NCBI RefSeq assembly: GCF_000445445.1
Contig: NZ_ASXP01000002.1
Location: 1,007,001-1,071,000, forward strand
Reading direction: 5' to 3'
DNA: 64,000 nt
Source: Sporomusa ovata DSM 2662
GTDB taxonomy: Bacteria > Bacillota > Negativicutes > Sporomusales > Sporomusaceae
The notes below the pieces were generated by a model. It saw only the letters and a list, made by a program, of their open reading frames with translations, had not been told where the DNA came from and made no database searches. Of this stretch, positions 8,271 through 16,272 are shown one piece after another (position 1 is the first letter of the stretch; every line of letters begins with the position of its first letter). A program made the translations under genes and the position numbers.

Positions 8271-8327
8271 TTGCATTCTTCCGGGCAGACAGCATTTCGA
8301 AAACTTTGTTTAATAATTGGCTGCTTG

Positions 8328-8750
8328 CTAGTCTTTTCTTTTCAAATCGGCTAGTTTCTCTGGAATTCCTAATACCTCAGCCATGCGGTAGATACTGCAT
8401 TCTGATTCACGGAGCAGACTGTCAGGCATTAGTAGTTCAACAGCAAAGGTATTAGCCTGTTGCTCAATCTTGTCGGTGGAAAATAACGTGTGACGCTTTA
8501 GAAAAGGAGTATTTCTATCATAGTGTTTGATAGCATGACACAATTCATGGGCGCAAACAAAAGTCTCCAATTTTTCCGAAAGATTATTATTGAGGTGAAT
8601 GATTTTAATCCGCTTGTACATATTGAAAAATCCAAGAACGTTTTTCATATTGCGATATATTACAGGGATTCCTAAATTGTCTGCAATAACGAAAGGATTA
8701 TTGGAATCATGCTTTATGATCAATTCTTCGACAATTTGTTTGGTATCCAT
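8328..8750 (-). CDS. ImmA/IrrE-family metallopeptidase
   Basis: Zinc protease of 140 residues with the HExxH motif as HELCH in the middle (VCAHELCHAIKH) and a downstream EQQANTFAVELLMP helix that supplies the third ligand. In ICEBs1 and many Bacillota phages, ImmA proteins cleave the cognate repressor after DNA damage. Its start is six bases after the stop of the repressor gene and its ribosome site overlaps that stop, so the two are coupled. It is the likely induction switch of this prophage. The target is inferred from position. Confidence 0.88.
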   Translation of the reverse strand: MDTKQIVEELIIKHDSNNPFVIADNLGIPVIYRNMKNVLGFFNMYKRIKIIHLNNNLSEKLETFVCAHELCHAIKHYDRNTPFLKRHTLFSTDKIEQQANTFAVELLMPDSLLRESECSIYRMAEVLGIPEKLADLKRKD

Positions 8751-8756
8751 GATATG

Positions 8757-9338
8757 TTACTCCTTACGGTATTTTTTAGGAGTGAATTTTTTCTTTGCCA
8801 TTTGTTTAGCTAGACGCATAGAATATTCTAAACTTGCTCTAAGTAATTCTTTATCTTCTTCATCTTCAGGATCATTATAAGCTGCCATGCCTGATTTATC
8901 GTCCAATGCAGCTAACATGGCCTCAAGGTCTTTGGCAATTTCTCGTTCGTCCTTTGGGGTGAGGGGTGGAAGAGTTTTACTCGAGGTTTTTATATTTTTA
9001 TCCCTAATATCGGAGATAGCGTCTTCGTCAACGGCCTTTCTAAACTCTAGAGCCTTTTTTACATCGCCGTCGAAATGATCTAATACCGGTCCCTGCAAGT
9101 CAGCAATTAGTTCAGGATCATTATAGTTGACAGGATCATCTATCCATCCCATTAAATACTCGGGTGTAGTTTTTAATACTTTAGCGAGAGGCTCAATCTT
9201 ATCGATCCCCATATTTTTAATTTCAGCAGACTCGTAACGATATACAGTTGCTCTAGATACCCCTAATTCCAAGGCTATGTCGTCAACAGAAAGGTCGCAT
9301 TCCTTACGTCTTGCTTTGATCCGCTCATGTATACTCAC
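8757..9338 (-). CDS. CI-like phage repressor, XRE family
   Basis: DNA-binding repressor of 193 residues. The N-terminal helix-turn-helix (about residues 6-62) contains DIALELGVSRATVYRYES, and the LAKVLKTTPEYLMGW stretch is typical of XRE/Cro-CI proteins. The C-terminal part is acidic and lacks an obvious LexA-type Ser-Lys protease, consistent with control by the downstream ImmA-like protease. It starts at GTG 9338 after AAGGAGG. It is transcribed leftward from the promoter at 9367-9395, which overlaps an operator-like site, so it probably controls itself. Confidence 0.9.
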   Translation of the reverse strand: MSIHERIKARRKECDLSVDDIALELGVSRATVYRYESAEIKNMGIDKIEPLAKVLKTTPEYLMGWIDDPVNYNDPELIADLQGPVLDHFDGDVKKALEFRKAVDEDAISDIRDKNIKTSSKTLPPLTPKDEREIAKDLEAMLAALDDKSGMAAYNDPEDEEDKELLRASLEYSMRLAKQMAKKKFTPKKYRKE

Positions 9339-9366
9339 AGGTGGTACTCCTCCTTCTTTGGTACTT

Positions 9367-9395
9367 ATTATATATCATTATTCGCAAATATGCAA
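9367..9395 (-). promoter_or_regulatory. Leftward repressor promoter with embedded operator
   Basis: On the minus strand TTGCAT (9390-9395) and TATAAT (9367-9372) are spaced by 17 bases. The operator-like site at 9381-9395 covers the -35 and spacer, which would let the repressor shut off its own promoter. Confidence 0.75.
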
Positions 9396-9426
9396 CAAAA
9401 ATATTTAAAATAAGCAAATAAAATTA

Positions 9427-9497
9427 CGGATACGCGAAAATGGTATTGACTTATGAAAACTACTGCCTTATACTAATGCTGTAGCGAATACGCGACA
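9427..9497 (+). promoter_or_regulatory. Rightward early promoter flanked by operators
   Basis: TTGACT (9446-9451), 17 bases, then TATACT (9469-9474) drives the Cro-like gene and early operon. One operator-like site (CGGATACGCGAAAA, 9427-9440) lies just upstream and another (TAGCGAATACGCGACA, 9482-9497) covers the start region. A further exact copy of the first 14 bases lies at 9729-9742 in the end of the next gene. Confidence 0.75.
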
Positions 9498-9517
9498 AAG
9501 GAGGATAGAATGTAATT

Positions 9518-9751
9518 ATGGTTAACACTAAAAAATTAAAAGGAAAGATCATAGAAAAAGGTTTTGTTGTTGAAGCCCTTGCAAAAGCAATTGGTATTAA
9601 TAAAAGTACGCTTTACCGCAAATTAAACGGTCAATGCCCTATTACAATCCGGGACGCCGATCTTATTGTAGAAGAACTACAATTAACTACCTCAGAAGCA
9701 TGCGATATTTTTTTTAGCCAATTTGTCGCGGATACGCGAAAACGAATTTAA
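9518..9751 (+). CDS. Cro-like helix-turn-helix regulator
   Basis: Small DNA-binding protein of 77 residues. The helix-turn-helix VEALAKAIGINKSTLYRKLNG lies at about 18-40, with a C-terminal DADLIVEELQLTTSEACDIFF segment typical of short phage XRE proteins. It is the first gene rightward from the early promoter, divergent from the CI-like repressor, which is the Cro position. An ATG directly followed by TAA (9510-9515) sits between the ribosome site and the real ATG at 9518. Its last codons contain an operator-like sequence. Confidence 0.82.
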   Translation: MVNTKKLKGKIIEKGFVVEALAKAIGINKSTLYRKLNGQCPITIRDADLIVEELQLTTSEACDIFFSQFVADTRKRI

Positions 9752-9793
9752 GGGACTGGTTATTAATTCTGTTGAAAAAGTGAGGTAAGTTTT

Positions 9794-9988
9794 ATGCCCA
9801 AACAGATAACCATCAAACAAGCCGCTGAAATCATGGGGAAATGTCAACAGTTTGTCCGTGTAGGGCTACAACGTGGTTTGTTGCCATTTGGAACAGCGGT
9901 TAAGGTTCATACTCGATGGAATTATTATATTTCGCCTAAAATGTTCTATGAATATGTAGGCGATGCGAAAGGAGGTGAATCATCATGA
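9794..9988 (+). CDS. Small helix-turn-helix (excisionase-like) protein
   Basis: A 64-residue protein with the pattern ITIKQAAEIMGKCQQFVRVGLQRGLLPFG, which fits the winged helix-turn-helix of the MerR/Xis-type helix_turn_helix_17 group. The following TRWNYYISPKMFYEYV resembles the strand and last helix of such proteins. As the second early gene it could be the excisionase, or an early regulator of host or phage genes; sequence alone does not decide. The end overlaps the next gene by four bases. Confidence 0.7.
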   Translation: MPKQITIKQAAEIMGKCQQFVRVGLQRGLLPFGTAVKVHTRWNYYISPKMFYEYVGDAKGGESS

Positions 9989-10212
9989 AGTGCATTATAA
10001 ATGCCGGCAACTGTATCCACAACTCGGCTGGCCAATGCCAGGACAAGCCTAAGCCGGAATACATACCCTGTTTTGGTACTGTTTGTTTCAACATCGTAAC
10101 CAGAAAGGAGGTAGAACGAATTGGAATGGAGCCTAGTCGCCTTAGCACTAATAGGTCTAATCTACGTCATAGCAAAACCGCGCAGGATACGCAGGTATTG
10201 GAAATTGGCTAA
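9985..10212 (+). CDS. Small cysteine-rich early phage protein
   Basis: Starts at ATG 9985, overlapping the previous stop (ATGA) with a GAAAGGAGGTG site upstream, so translation from here is likely. The first 40 residues contain five cysteines (C3, C10, C18, C29, C34), suggesting metal binding. The last 35 residues overlap a separate well-preceded frame at 10121 and look less protein-like. The function is unknown. The overlap is unusual, and the true product may matter mainly for its N-terminal half. Confidence 0.5.
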   Translation: MKCIINAGNCIHNSAGQCQDKPKPEYIPCFGTVCFNIVTRKEVERIGMEPSRLSTNRSNLRHSKTAQDTQVLEIG

Positions 10213-10243
10213 TATCCGCACAAAAGAAAAACGCCGCGTGTAG
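10121..10243 (+). CDS. 40-residue membrane protein overlapping the previous frame
   Basis: TTG 10121 is preceded by a strong AAAGGAGGT site (10104-10112) at eight bases spacing. The product begins MEWSLVALALIGLIYVIAKP, one transmembrane segment, followed by a very basic tail (RRIRRYWKLANIRTKEKRRV). It would sit in the membrane with its tail in the cytoplasm. It lies wholly or partly inside another frame of the upstream gene. The function is unknown; phage genomes often encode such single-span early proteins. Confidence 0.6.
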   Translation: MEWSLVALALIGLIYVIAKPRRIRRYWKLANIRTKEKRRV

Positions 10244-10271
10244 TCGGCGACGGGGAAGGAGGGACAAACCT

Positions 10272-10421
10272 ATGCATGATAGCCTGATTGATCTACTTTG
10301 TGATGGTGATTACTTGTCGCCGATAAGAAGGTATTTCAGTATTGAGGCCTTGGAAGCATTAGCAGCAGAAAAAGAAAAGGCCGCTGTTGACGCAGCGACC
10401 GATTCAGAGGAGATTCGTTAA
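10272..10421 (+). CDS. Small acidic early phage protein
   Basis: Starts at ATG 10272 after GAAGGAGGG and encodes 49 residues (MHDSLIDLLCDGDYLSPIRR, then an alanine/glutamate-rich helix and EEIR end). The ribosome site and codon use support expression. No family is recognised. It lies in the early operon between the membrane peptide and a CxxC peptide, and a 50-base A/T-rich gap follows. Confidence 0.6.
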   Translation: MHDSLIDLLCDGDYLSPIRRYFSIEALEALAAEKEKAAVDAATDSEEIR

Positions 10422-10477
10422 TTTTTCATCATCATTATAACACCATTATTTTTTAGAAAGCAAGGGAGAGTGTAAAA

Positions 10478-10603
10478 ATGACTAAATTTCCTTGCGACAA
10501 CTGCCCACATAAGAATTTCTGTATTCCAGATGAATGCCCGAAATTGGGCCTAAATAAAAGGAGGAATTTACACCATGCATATCCATTTGAATATCGAGGC
10601 TGA
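10478..10603 (+). CDS. Small CxxC peptide of the early operon
   Basis: A 41-residue frame starting at ATG 10478 with AGGGAGAG upstream. The N-terminus has four cysteines in CDNCPHKNFCIPDEC spacing, which fits a zinc knuckle. Similar CxxCPxxxxC peptides begin other small phage genes in this window, for example the metallopeptidase at 22510. The tail overlaps the next gene by 29 bases, and the ribosome site of that gene (AGGAGG) lies within it. The function is unknown. Confidence 0.55.
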   Translation: MTKFPCDNCPHKNFCIPDECPKLGLNKRRNLHHAYPFEYRG

Positions 10604-10949
10604 CACAACGGAAGAGATTTTAGCAGCTATTAAGGAACTCTCTGCGACCGGTGTAACGCCTATTCAGAAACCGGCAGAAGGCAAAAAGTCGTCCCATAGT
10701 AATAAAGCGGCAACCTCGAAAGCTACTGAACCGGCAACCGATACTACGTTGCCTGCTGAAACTGAGAAAACCGAAGAGGAAACTATCCCGACTGTTAATG
10801 AACTCAAAGAAGCTGCAGTTGCAAAAGGCAAAACACCAGAAGGTAAAAAAGCCATTAAGGATTTACTTGCGTCATTTGAAAGCCCGTCGATATCCGCCAT
10901 ACCCGAGGACAAGCGTGCCGCATTCCTCGCCGCGCTAAAGGATCTATAA
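10575..10949 (+). CDS. Hypothetical phage protein upstream of the recombination genes
   Basis: A 124-residue protein with a short N-terminal part (MHIHLNIEADTTEEILAAIKEL), a low-complexity Thr/Glu/Ala/Lys linker (about 30-75) and a helical C-terminal part (VNELKEAAVAKGKTPEGKKAIKDLL...). The layout, with a charged linker between two small domains, suggests a protein-protein adapter. It is tightly coupled to the DUF2800 gene, whose start overlaps its last base, so a role in phage recombination or replication is likely but unproven. Confidence 0.65.
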   Translation: MHIHLNIEADTTEEILAAIKELSATGVTPIQKPAEGKKSSHSNKAATSKATEPATDTTLPAETEKTEEETIPTVNELKEAAVAKGKTPEGKKAIKDLLASFESPSISAIPEDKRAAFLAALKDL

Positions 10950-12130
10950 TGGCCGGTCATGCATTACTAAGTGCGTCAGGCGCAGCTAGGTGGATTAACT
11001 GCCCACCTAGCGCCCGGTTAACTGAGAAGATGCCTGATAAGGGTAGTTCCTATGCTGATGAAGGTACTGTAGCGCATAAACTTGCTGAAATTAAACTCCG
11101 CCGTAATTTAACCGTTTGTAATTCCAAACAGCGGGAAGTGTTGGACAAAGAACTGGAGCAAGTAAAGCAGGACCAATACTACAATTCTGAGATGGAGCAT
11201 ACCATTCAGGAATATGTTGAACAGGTTGCAGAGCGTTTTATGGAAGCTAAAGCCCGGTCAGAAGATGCTCAAATCCTACTGGAGGAGCGTATAGACCTTA
11301 GCGAATGGGTGCCGGAGTCATTCGGCACCTGTGATGTAGTGATTATATCCGAAGGCGTATTAGAAGTAATTGACCTCAAATATGGTCAGGGTGTACCTGT
11401 TAGCGCAGAGGGAAATCCACAAATACGACTATATGGTCTGGGTGCCTGGAATGAATACAGCTATTTGTATGATATCAGCGAAGTACGTATGACCATTATC
11501 CAGCCACGTCGTGACGATATTAGCACTGAGGTACTACCGATTGATGAACTACTAGAATGGGCAGATAATGAGGTCAGGCCTGCTGCGCAGCTCGCATTCG
11601 ATGGTAAAGGGGACTTTAGTTCCGGAGACCATTGCAAGTGGTGTTTAGCTAAAGCCAATTGCAAAGCCAGGGCCGACAAAAACACGGAGCCCCTATCTTA
11701 TCAGTTTAAAGACCCTGCGTTACTTACCATTGATGAAATCAGCGCAATTTTGTTCATTGCCGATCAACTGCAGGCCTGGGCTAAAAACGTTAAAGACTTT
11801 GCTTATGACCAGGCACTAGCCGGGGTAGTTATACCGCAATGGAAACTCGTTGAGGGCAAGAGTGACAGGGCTTTTAAGGATGCAGAAGCAGCCAAGAGCG
11901 CATTACTTGCTGCCGAGTTTACCTTAGATCAAATTATGAAGCCACAGGAAATGCTGAGTATCAGTGCTTTAGAAAAGAAGCACGGCAAGAAAACCATTGC
12001 GGGAGTACTGAAAGACCTGATTATTAAGCCACCTGGTAAACCAGCGTTGGCTCCGGAAACTGACCGTAGACCGAAATTAAATAGTGCTGAAAATGATTTT
12101 GCTGATATTGAAATGGAGGATTTATTATGA
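10949..12130 (+). CDS. DUF2800 protein, PD-(D/E)XK nuclease-like
   Basis: A 393-residue member of the DUF2800 family found in Bacillota phage replication modules next to DUF2815 and DNA polymerase. Visible nuclease-like elements are GTVAHKLAE near the N-terminus, GTCDVVIISEGVLEVIDLKYG in the middle (the D and K of a PD-(D/E)XK core) and the cysteine cluster CKWCLAKANCKAR, which resembles the Fe-S or zinc site of Cas4/AddB-type exonucleases. It probably acts as an exonuclease in phage recombination. It overlaps DUF2815 by four bases. Confidence 0.85.
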   Translation: MAGHALLSASGAARWINCPPSARLTEKMPDKGSSYADEGTVAHKLAEIKLRRNLTVCNSKQREVLDKELEQVKQDQYYNSEMEHTIQEYVEQVAERFMEAKARSEDAQILLEERIDLSEWVPESFGTCDVVIISEGVLEVIDLKYGQGVPVSAEGNPQIRLYGLGAWNEYSYLYDISEVRMTIIQPRRDDISTEVLPIDELLEWADNEVRPAAQLAFDGKGDFSSGDHCKWCLAKANCKARADKNTEPLSYQFKDPALLTIDEISAILFIADQLQAWAKNVKDFAYDQALAGVVIPQWKLVEGKSDRAFKDAEAAKSALLAAEFTLDQIMKPQEMLSISALEKKHGKKTIAGVLKDLIIKPPGKPALAPETDRRPKLNSAENDFADIEMEDLL

Positions 12131-12723
12131 CACAAGACAATCAATCCACAAAAGTAATTACCGGGAAAGTACGGTTATCCTTCGTTGCTCTGTTCACTCC
12201 GTCGTCTATCGACGGTGGCGACGAGAAATTCTCTGCTGTACTGATGATCCCGAAAGATGATAAAAACACGCTCAAAATGGTTAAAGCCGCTGTAGATGCT
12301 GCCAAGGAAAACGGCAAAAGTAAAAAATGGGGTGGAAAGATACCCCCTTCCCTGGATTTGCCTTTGCATGACGGGGATACGGAAAAGGACCTTGATAAGT
12401 ATCCGGAATTCGCCGACCACTACTATATCAATGCCAAAAGCAACACTAAGCCTGAAATTGTTAAACCAATTGGCAAAGGCGCAGACGGCAAGATGAAGTT
12501 CCAGGAAATTACTGATACAACCGAAGTATACTCAGGATGCTATGCCCGAGTGAGTATTAACTTCTACCCATTTGATAAAAAAGGCAATAAAGGCGTAGCT
12601 GCTGGCCTTAATAGTGTTGTAAAAGTTCAAGATGGCGAATTCCTGGGTGGACGCTCTAGTGCGCAAGATGACTTCGCTGATGTGGAATTTGATGATTATG
12701 AAGACGATGACTTCATGAGCTAA
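12127..12723 (+). CDS. DUF2815 single-stranded DNA-binding protein
   Basis: A 198-residue protein of the DUF2815 family. The core resembles an OB-fold (VRLSFVALFTPSSIDGGDEKFSAVLMIPK ... VYSGCYARVSINFYPFDKKGNKGVAAGLNSVVKV). It ends in the strongly acidic tail DDFADVEFDDYEDDDF, the hallmark of single-stranded DNA-binding proteins that recruit replication partners. It is translationally coupled to DUF2800. It probably coats ssDNA during phage replication and recombination. Confidence 0.88.
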   Translation: MTQDNQSTKVITGKVRLSFVALFTPSSIDGGDEKFSAVLMIPKDDKNTLKMVKAAVDAAKENGKSKKWGGKIPPSLDLPLHDGDTEKDLDKYPEFADHYYINAKSNTKPEIVKPIGKGADGKMKFQEITDTTEVYSGCYARVSINFYPFDKKGNKGVAAGLNSVVKVQDGEFLGGRSSAQDDFADVEFDDYEDDDFMS

Positions 12724-12731
12724 AAAATAGC

Positions 12732-12751
12732 GGGGACTCTGAGGAGTCCCC
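12732..12751 (+). other. Perfect hairpin between ssb-like gene and next gene
   Basis: GGGGACTC (12732-12739) and GAGTCCCC (12744-12751) form a perfect eight-pair stem with loop TGAG. No T-run follows, so it is more likely an mRNA processing or stability element than a terminator. Confidence 0.5.
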
Positions 12752-12782
12752 CTACTTCTATCAGTGATGGGAGGGTGGCCAA

Positions 12783-12941
12783 GTGAAACAATATAAGATA
12801 TCACTCAATTTTTATGGCATTGAGGAAACCGAAACCATCGAAGCCGAAAATATGGAGGAAGCTGAAAAAGAACTGGTGCAATGGGTACTTGAACAGGTTG
12901 ATCATTGGTGCGAGGAGTTGCCAGGGGAGACAAGCTTATGA
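12783..12941 (+). CDS. Small acidic phage protein before DNA polymerase
   Basis: A 52-residue frame starting at GTG 12783 after GGGAGGGTGG. It begins VKQYKISLNFYGIEETETIE and continues with an acidic helix (NMEEAEKELVQWVLEQVDHWCEEL). It overlaps the start of the DNA polymerase gene by four bases (ATGA), so it is coupled to it. No family is recognised. A short beta hairpin plus helix is the likely fold. Confidence 0.65.
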   Translation: MKQYKISLNFYGIEETETIEAENMEEAEKELVQWVLEQVDHWCEELPGETSL

Positions 12942-14899
12942 CTATTTTACAAATTGACATCGAAACTTACTCCAGTGTTGACCTAATTGCCTGCGGAGTA
13001 TATAGGTATGTGGAAGCGCCTGACTTCGAGATTCTTTTATTCGCTTATGCCTACGATGATGAGCCGGTCCGAGTAATCGACCTTATGGCGTTTGAGGATA
13101 TTCCGGAGAAGGTTATGCAGGACCTGATTAATCCAGCCGTAACAAAAACTGCTTATAACGCCAATTTTGAAAGAACTTGTATCGCCAAGCACTTTAATAT
13201 CACTTGCGACCCAAGGCAATGGAAATGTACTTCTGTACATGCTCTGACGCTTGGCTTGCCTGGTAATTTGGCGGGAGTGGCCGAAGTTCTTAAACTATCT
13301 GCACAAAAGGACACTCGGGGTAAAAACTTAATAAAGTACTTTTCTATTCCCTGTAAACCAACAAAATCGAACGGGCAGAGAATGCGTAACTATCCACATC
13401 ACGACCCGGAGAAGTGGGCAGAGTTTATTGAATACAACCGACAGGATGTAGTGGTTGAAAGAGAAATACGTCGCAAGTTATCGCGTTTTCCTGTACCTAG
13501 CCATGAATGGGAGTTATGGGCGTTGGATCAGCGGATCAATGATTTAGGCGTCCGACTGGACCGGGTTTTGGCAAGACAAGCAATCCAATGTGATGACCAG
13601 TATGGAGCCCGTTTAGTGCAGGAGTCGCAAGAACTGACTGGCCTAGACAATCCGAACAGCCTGACTCAACTTAAGGCATGGCTGGCAGAGCAAGGGCTAG
13701 ATACTCCTGACGGCCTGTCCAAAGATCAAATGCCTGCTTTACTAGATGCCGCGCCGGATGAACAGACAAAGCGAGTGTTGGAACTGCGCCGAGAAATGTC
13801 CAAAACCAGCGTAGATAAATATAAGGCCATGGAGCGCAGCGTTTGTGCTGATGAACGGATACGCGGTGTATTCCAATTTTGTGGGGCAAACCGTACTTGG
13901 CGCTGGGCTGGGCGTATTTTTCAGCCACAGAATCTTCCACAGAATAAGATCGAAGACTTAGCAAGAGCGAGAGAAATTCTCTATATCGGTGACTTTGACT
14001 TACTGGAGATTATATATGGTTCGCCGCCTTTTATTTTGTCGCAGCTTATCCGTACTGCCTTAATACCCTCGCCGGGCTGCCGGTTTATCGTATCTGACTT
14101 TAGCGCGATTGAAGCGCGTGTAATAGCCTGGTTAGCAGATGAGCAATGGGTATTAGACGTATTTAAAGGCCATGGCAAGATTTACGAAGCTACCGCCGCC
14201 CAAATGTTCCATGTGCCAATAGAAACGATAGTCAAGGGCCATGAGAATTATGCGCTGCGAGCCAAAGGCAAGGTCGCTGTTTTAGCCTGTGGCTATCAGG
14301 GGGGACCGGCAGCGCTCATCGCCATGGGAGCGTTGAAAAGTGGTATACCCGAAGAGGAACTGCCAGGAATCATCAAGCATTGGCGGAAAGCAAATCCCAA
14401 TATCGTAAAGCTATGGTATGCTACCGAGAATGCAGCCGTTACAGCGGTACGGGAGAAAACAACTGTTAAACTGGCTCACGGTGTACAGTATCGGTATGAA
14501 GCCGGTATACTCTTTGCGGATCTTCCGAGTGGCCGCAGCCTAGCATACGTGAATGCCCGGGTAAAGCCTGATCCGAACTTCGGCAAAGATGGTATTGTAT
14601 TTGAAGGTATGGACCAAATAAAGAAAAAATGGATGCCACAACGGACCTACGGCGGCAGATTGGTGGAAAACCTGGTACAGGCTATTGCCCGTGATTGTCT
14701 GGCTGTCAGTATGATGCGACTTGATGCTGAGGGCTATAAAACTGCGATGCATATTCATGACGAAGTGGTTTTGGATGTACCAATCGAGGCTGGATCGCTC
14801 CAGCATGTAACCACCGTAATGGGACAGCCCATTGATTGGGCGCCAGGGTTGCCATTGTCAGCCGCAGCATATGAATGTAACTTTTATCAGAAGGACTGA
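12938..14899 (+). CDS. Phage family A DNA polymerase with 3'-5' exonuclease
   Basis: Replicates phage DNA. The 653-residue protein has an N-terminal DnaQ/PolI-like exonuclease domain beginning DIETYSSVDL at about 7-16, with a later YNRQDVVVE motif near 168. The polymerase domain has motif A DFSAIEARVIAWLA near 386, motif B RAKGKVAVLACGYQGG near 445 and motif C HIHDEVVLD near 605. The ATG at 12938 overlaps the preceding gene. In-frame codons further upstream lack a ribosome site. It is the centre of the replication module. Confidence 0.95.
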   Translation: MTILQIDIETYSSVDLIACGVYRYVEAPDFEILLFAYAYDDEPVRVIDLMAFEDIPEKVMQDLINPAVTKTAYNANFERTCIAKHFNITCDPRQWKCTSVHALTLGLPGNLAGVAEVLKLSAQKDTRGKNLIKYFSIPCKPTKSNGQRMRNYPHHDPEKWAEFIEYNRQDVVVEREIRRKLSRFPVPSHEWELWALDQRINDLGVRLDRVLARQAIQCDDQYGARLVQESQELTGLDNPNSLTQLKAWLAEQGLDTPDGLSKDQMPALLDAAPDEQTKRVLELRREMSKTSVDKYKAMERSVCADERIRGVFQFCGANRTWRWAGRIFQPQNLPQNKIEDLARAREILYIGDFDLLEIIYGSPPFILSQLIRTALIPSPGCRFIVSDFSAIEARVIAWLADEQWVLDVFKGHGKIYEATAAQMFHVPIETIVKGHENYALRAKGKVAVLACGYQGGPAALIAMGALKSGIPEEELPGIIKHWRKANPNIVKLWYATENAAVTAVREKTTVKLAHGVQYRYEAGILFADLPSGRSLAYVNARVKPDPNFGKDGIVFEGMDQIKKKWMPQRTYGGRLVENLVQAIARDCLAVSMMRLDAEGYKTAMHIHDEVVLDVPIEAGSLQHVTTVMGQPIDWAPGLPLSAAAYECNFYQKD

Positions 14900-14904
14900 C
14901 AGCT

Positions 14905-16272
14905 ATGGATGATTATGAAACTTTTATTAAGAATAAGCACGATATCGCGCTTCCTACTGGATTTTATGAAGATACATTTCATCCTAGTTTATTCGACTTC
15001 CAGCGGGATCTAGTTCGTTGGGCCTTACAGCGGGGGCGTGCAGCCATATTCGCTGGTACAGGATTAGGAAAGACACGCATGCAGATTGAGTGGGGGCAAA
15101 AGGTGCATCAACTATCAGGCGGGGACGTGCTGCTATTGGCTCCTTTGGCCGTGGCCATGCAGACAATCAGAGAAGGCGCGGCACTTGGCTACGAGCTTCA
15201 TTTCTGTCGGTCACAGGACGATGTAAAGCCCGGAATAAACGTAACCAATTATGAGATGTTGCATCACTTTGAGCCAATTCTGTTTGACGGAGTTATCCTA
15301 GATGAAAGCTCTATCCTCAAATCATTTACAGGAAAAATCCGGACAGAGTTAATTGAGTCTTTTGCTTATACTCCCTACCGTTTGGCCTGCACGGCAACAC
15401 CAGCGCCAAACGATTATATGGAAATAGGCAATCATGCTGAATTCTTAGGCGTCATGAGCCGGGCTGAAATGCTAAGCATGTTCTTTGTACACGACGGGGG
15501 AGAAACCCAGAAATGGCGGTTAAAAGGCCACGCGGAGGATGTATTCTGGCGATGGGTTGCGTCATGGGGAGTCGTACTGGAAAAGCCTTCTGATCTTGGC
15601 TACCCTGATGATCAATATGTACTGCCTCCGCTTACAATCACTGATCATGTTATCGAAGCCGAAGGAGAACCAGCGAAAACACTATCACAGCGCCAAAAGG
15701 CGCGTCGTGAAACGGTAGCCGAGCGGGTAGCCGCCTGCACTGAAATCGTAAATGCCTCAAGTGAACCTTTCCTTGTCTGGTGTGACCTGAATATTGAGTC
15801 GGAAATGCTGACAGCAGCCATTCCAGGCGCAGTCCAGGTAACAGGATCAGACAAACGGGAGCATAAGGAAAAATCCATGCTCGACTTTTCAGCGGGTAAG
15901 ATCCGCGTTCTGGTCAGCAAGCCCTCTCTTTGCGGATTCGGGATGAACTGGCAACACTGCGCTAATATGGCCTTTGTGGGGCTGTCTGATAGCTTTGAAC
16001 AAGTATTCCAGGCTATCCGGCGCTGCTATCGTTTTGGACAGGCAAAGCCCGTACAGGTGCATATGATTACCTCCAGCCGAGAGGGAGCGACCGCCGAAAA
16101 CATCAAGCGTAAAGAAGCGGACTTTCAGAAGATGGTCGCTGAAATGATTAAATACACCAAAGATATCACGGCAGAGTCTATTCGATCTACGGAACGAGAA
16201 ACTACCGAATACAAAGCGACCACACCTATCATTATTCCGGCGTGGCTAAGGAGTGAGTTTATTGCCTGCTAA
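14905..16272 (+). CDS. SNF2-type DEAD/DEAH helicase, first copy
   Basis: A 455-residue superfamily 2 ATPase. It has FQRDLVRWAL (Q-motif-like) near 31, Walker A AGTGLGKT near 50, DExx box LDESS near 132, SCTATPAPNDY-like motif III and a C-terminal RecA domain ending in QAIRRCYRFGQAKPVQVH (motif VI). Such proteins accompany DNA polymerase in many Bacillota phages and probably remodel or unwind DNA at replication. A second, distinct SNF2 helicase is encoded at 20317. It lies five bases after the polymerase stop and overlaps the methyltransferase start. Confidence 0.92.
   Translation: MDDYETFIKNKHDIALPTGFYEDTFHPSLFDFQRDLVRWALQRGRAAIFAGTGLGKTRMQIEWGQKVHQLSGGDVLLLAPLAVAMQTIREGAALGYELHFCRSQDDVKPGINVTNYEMLHHFEPILFDGVILDESSILKSFTGKIRTELIESFAYTPYRLACTATPAPNDYMEIGNHAEFLGVMSRAEMLSMFFVHDGGETQKWRLKGHAEDVFWRWVASWGVVLEKPSDLGYPDDQYVLPPLTITDHVIEAEGEPAKTLSQRQKARRETVAERVAACTEIVNASSEPFLVWCDLNIESEMLTAAIPGAVQVTGSDKREHKEKSMLDFSAGKIRVLVSKPSLCGFGMNWQHCANMAFVGLSDSFEQVFQAIRRCYRFGQAKPVQVHMITSSREGATAENIKRKEADFQKMVAEMIKYTKDITAESIRSTERETTEYKATTPIIIPAWLRSEFIAC

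Noticed and set aside
8154..8455. Plus-strand frames next to the integrase and over the metallopeptidase end
   Set aside because: They run through a terminator hairpin and the antisense of a clear HELCH protease; no ribosome site precedes them.
12905..12937. Longer start for the DNA polymerase
   Set aside because: The upstream codons are in the body of a small coupled gene, and ATG 12938 gives the usual short N-terminus before DIETYSS.
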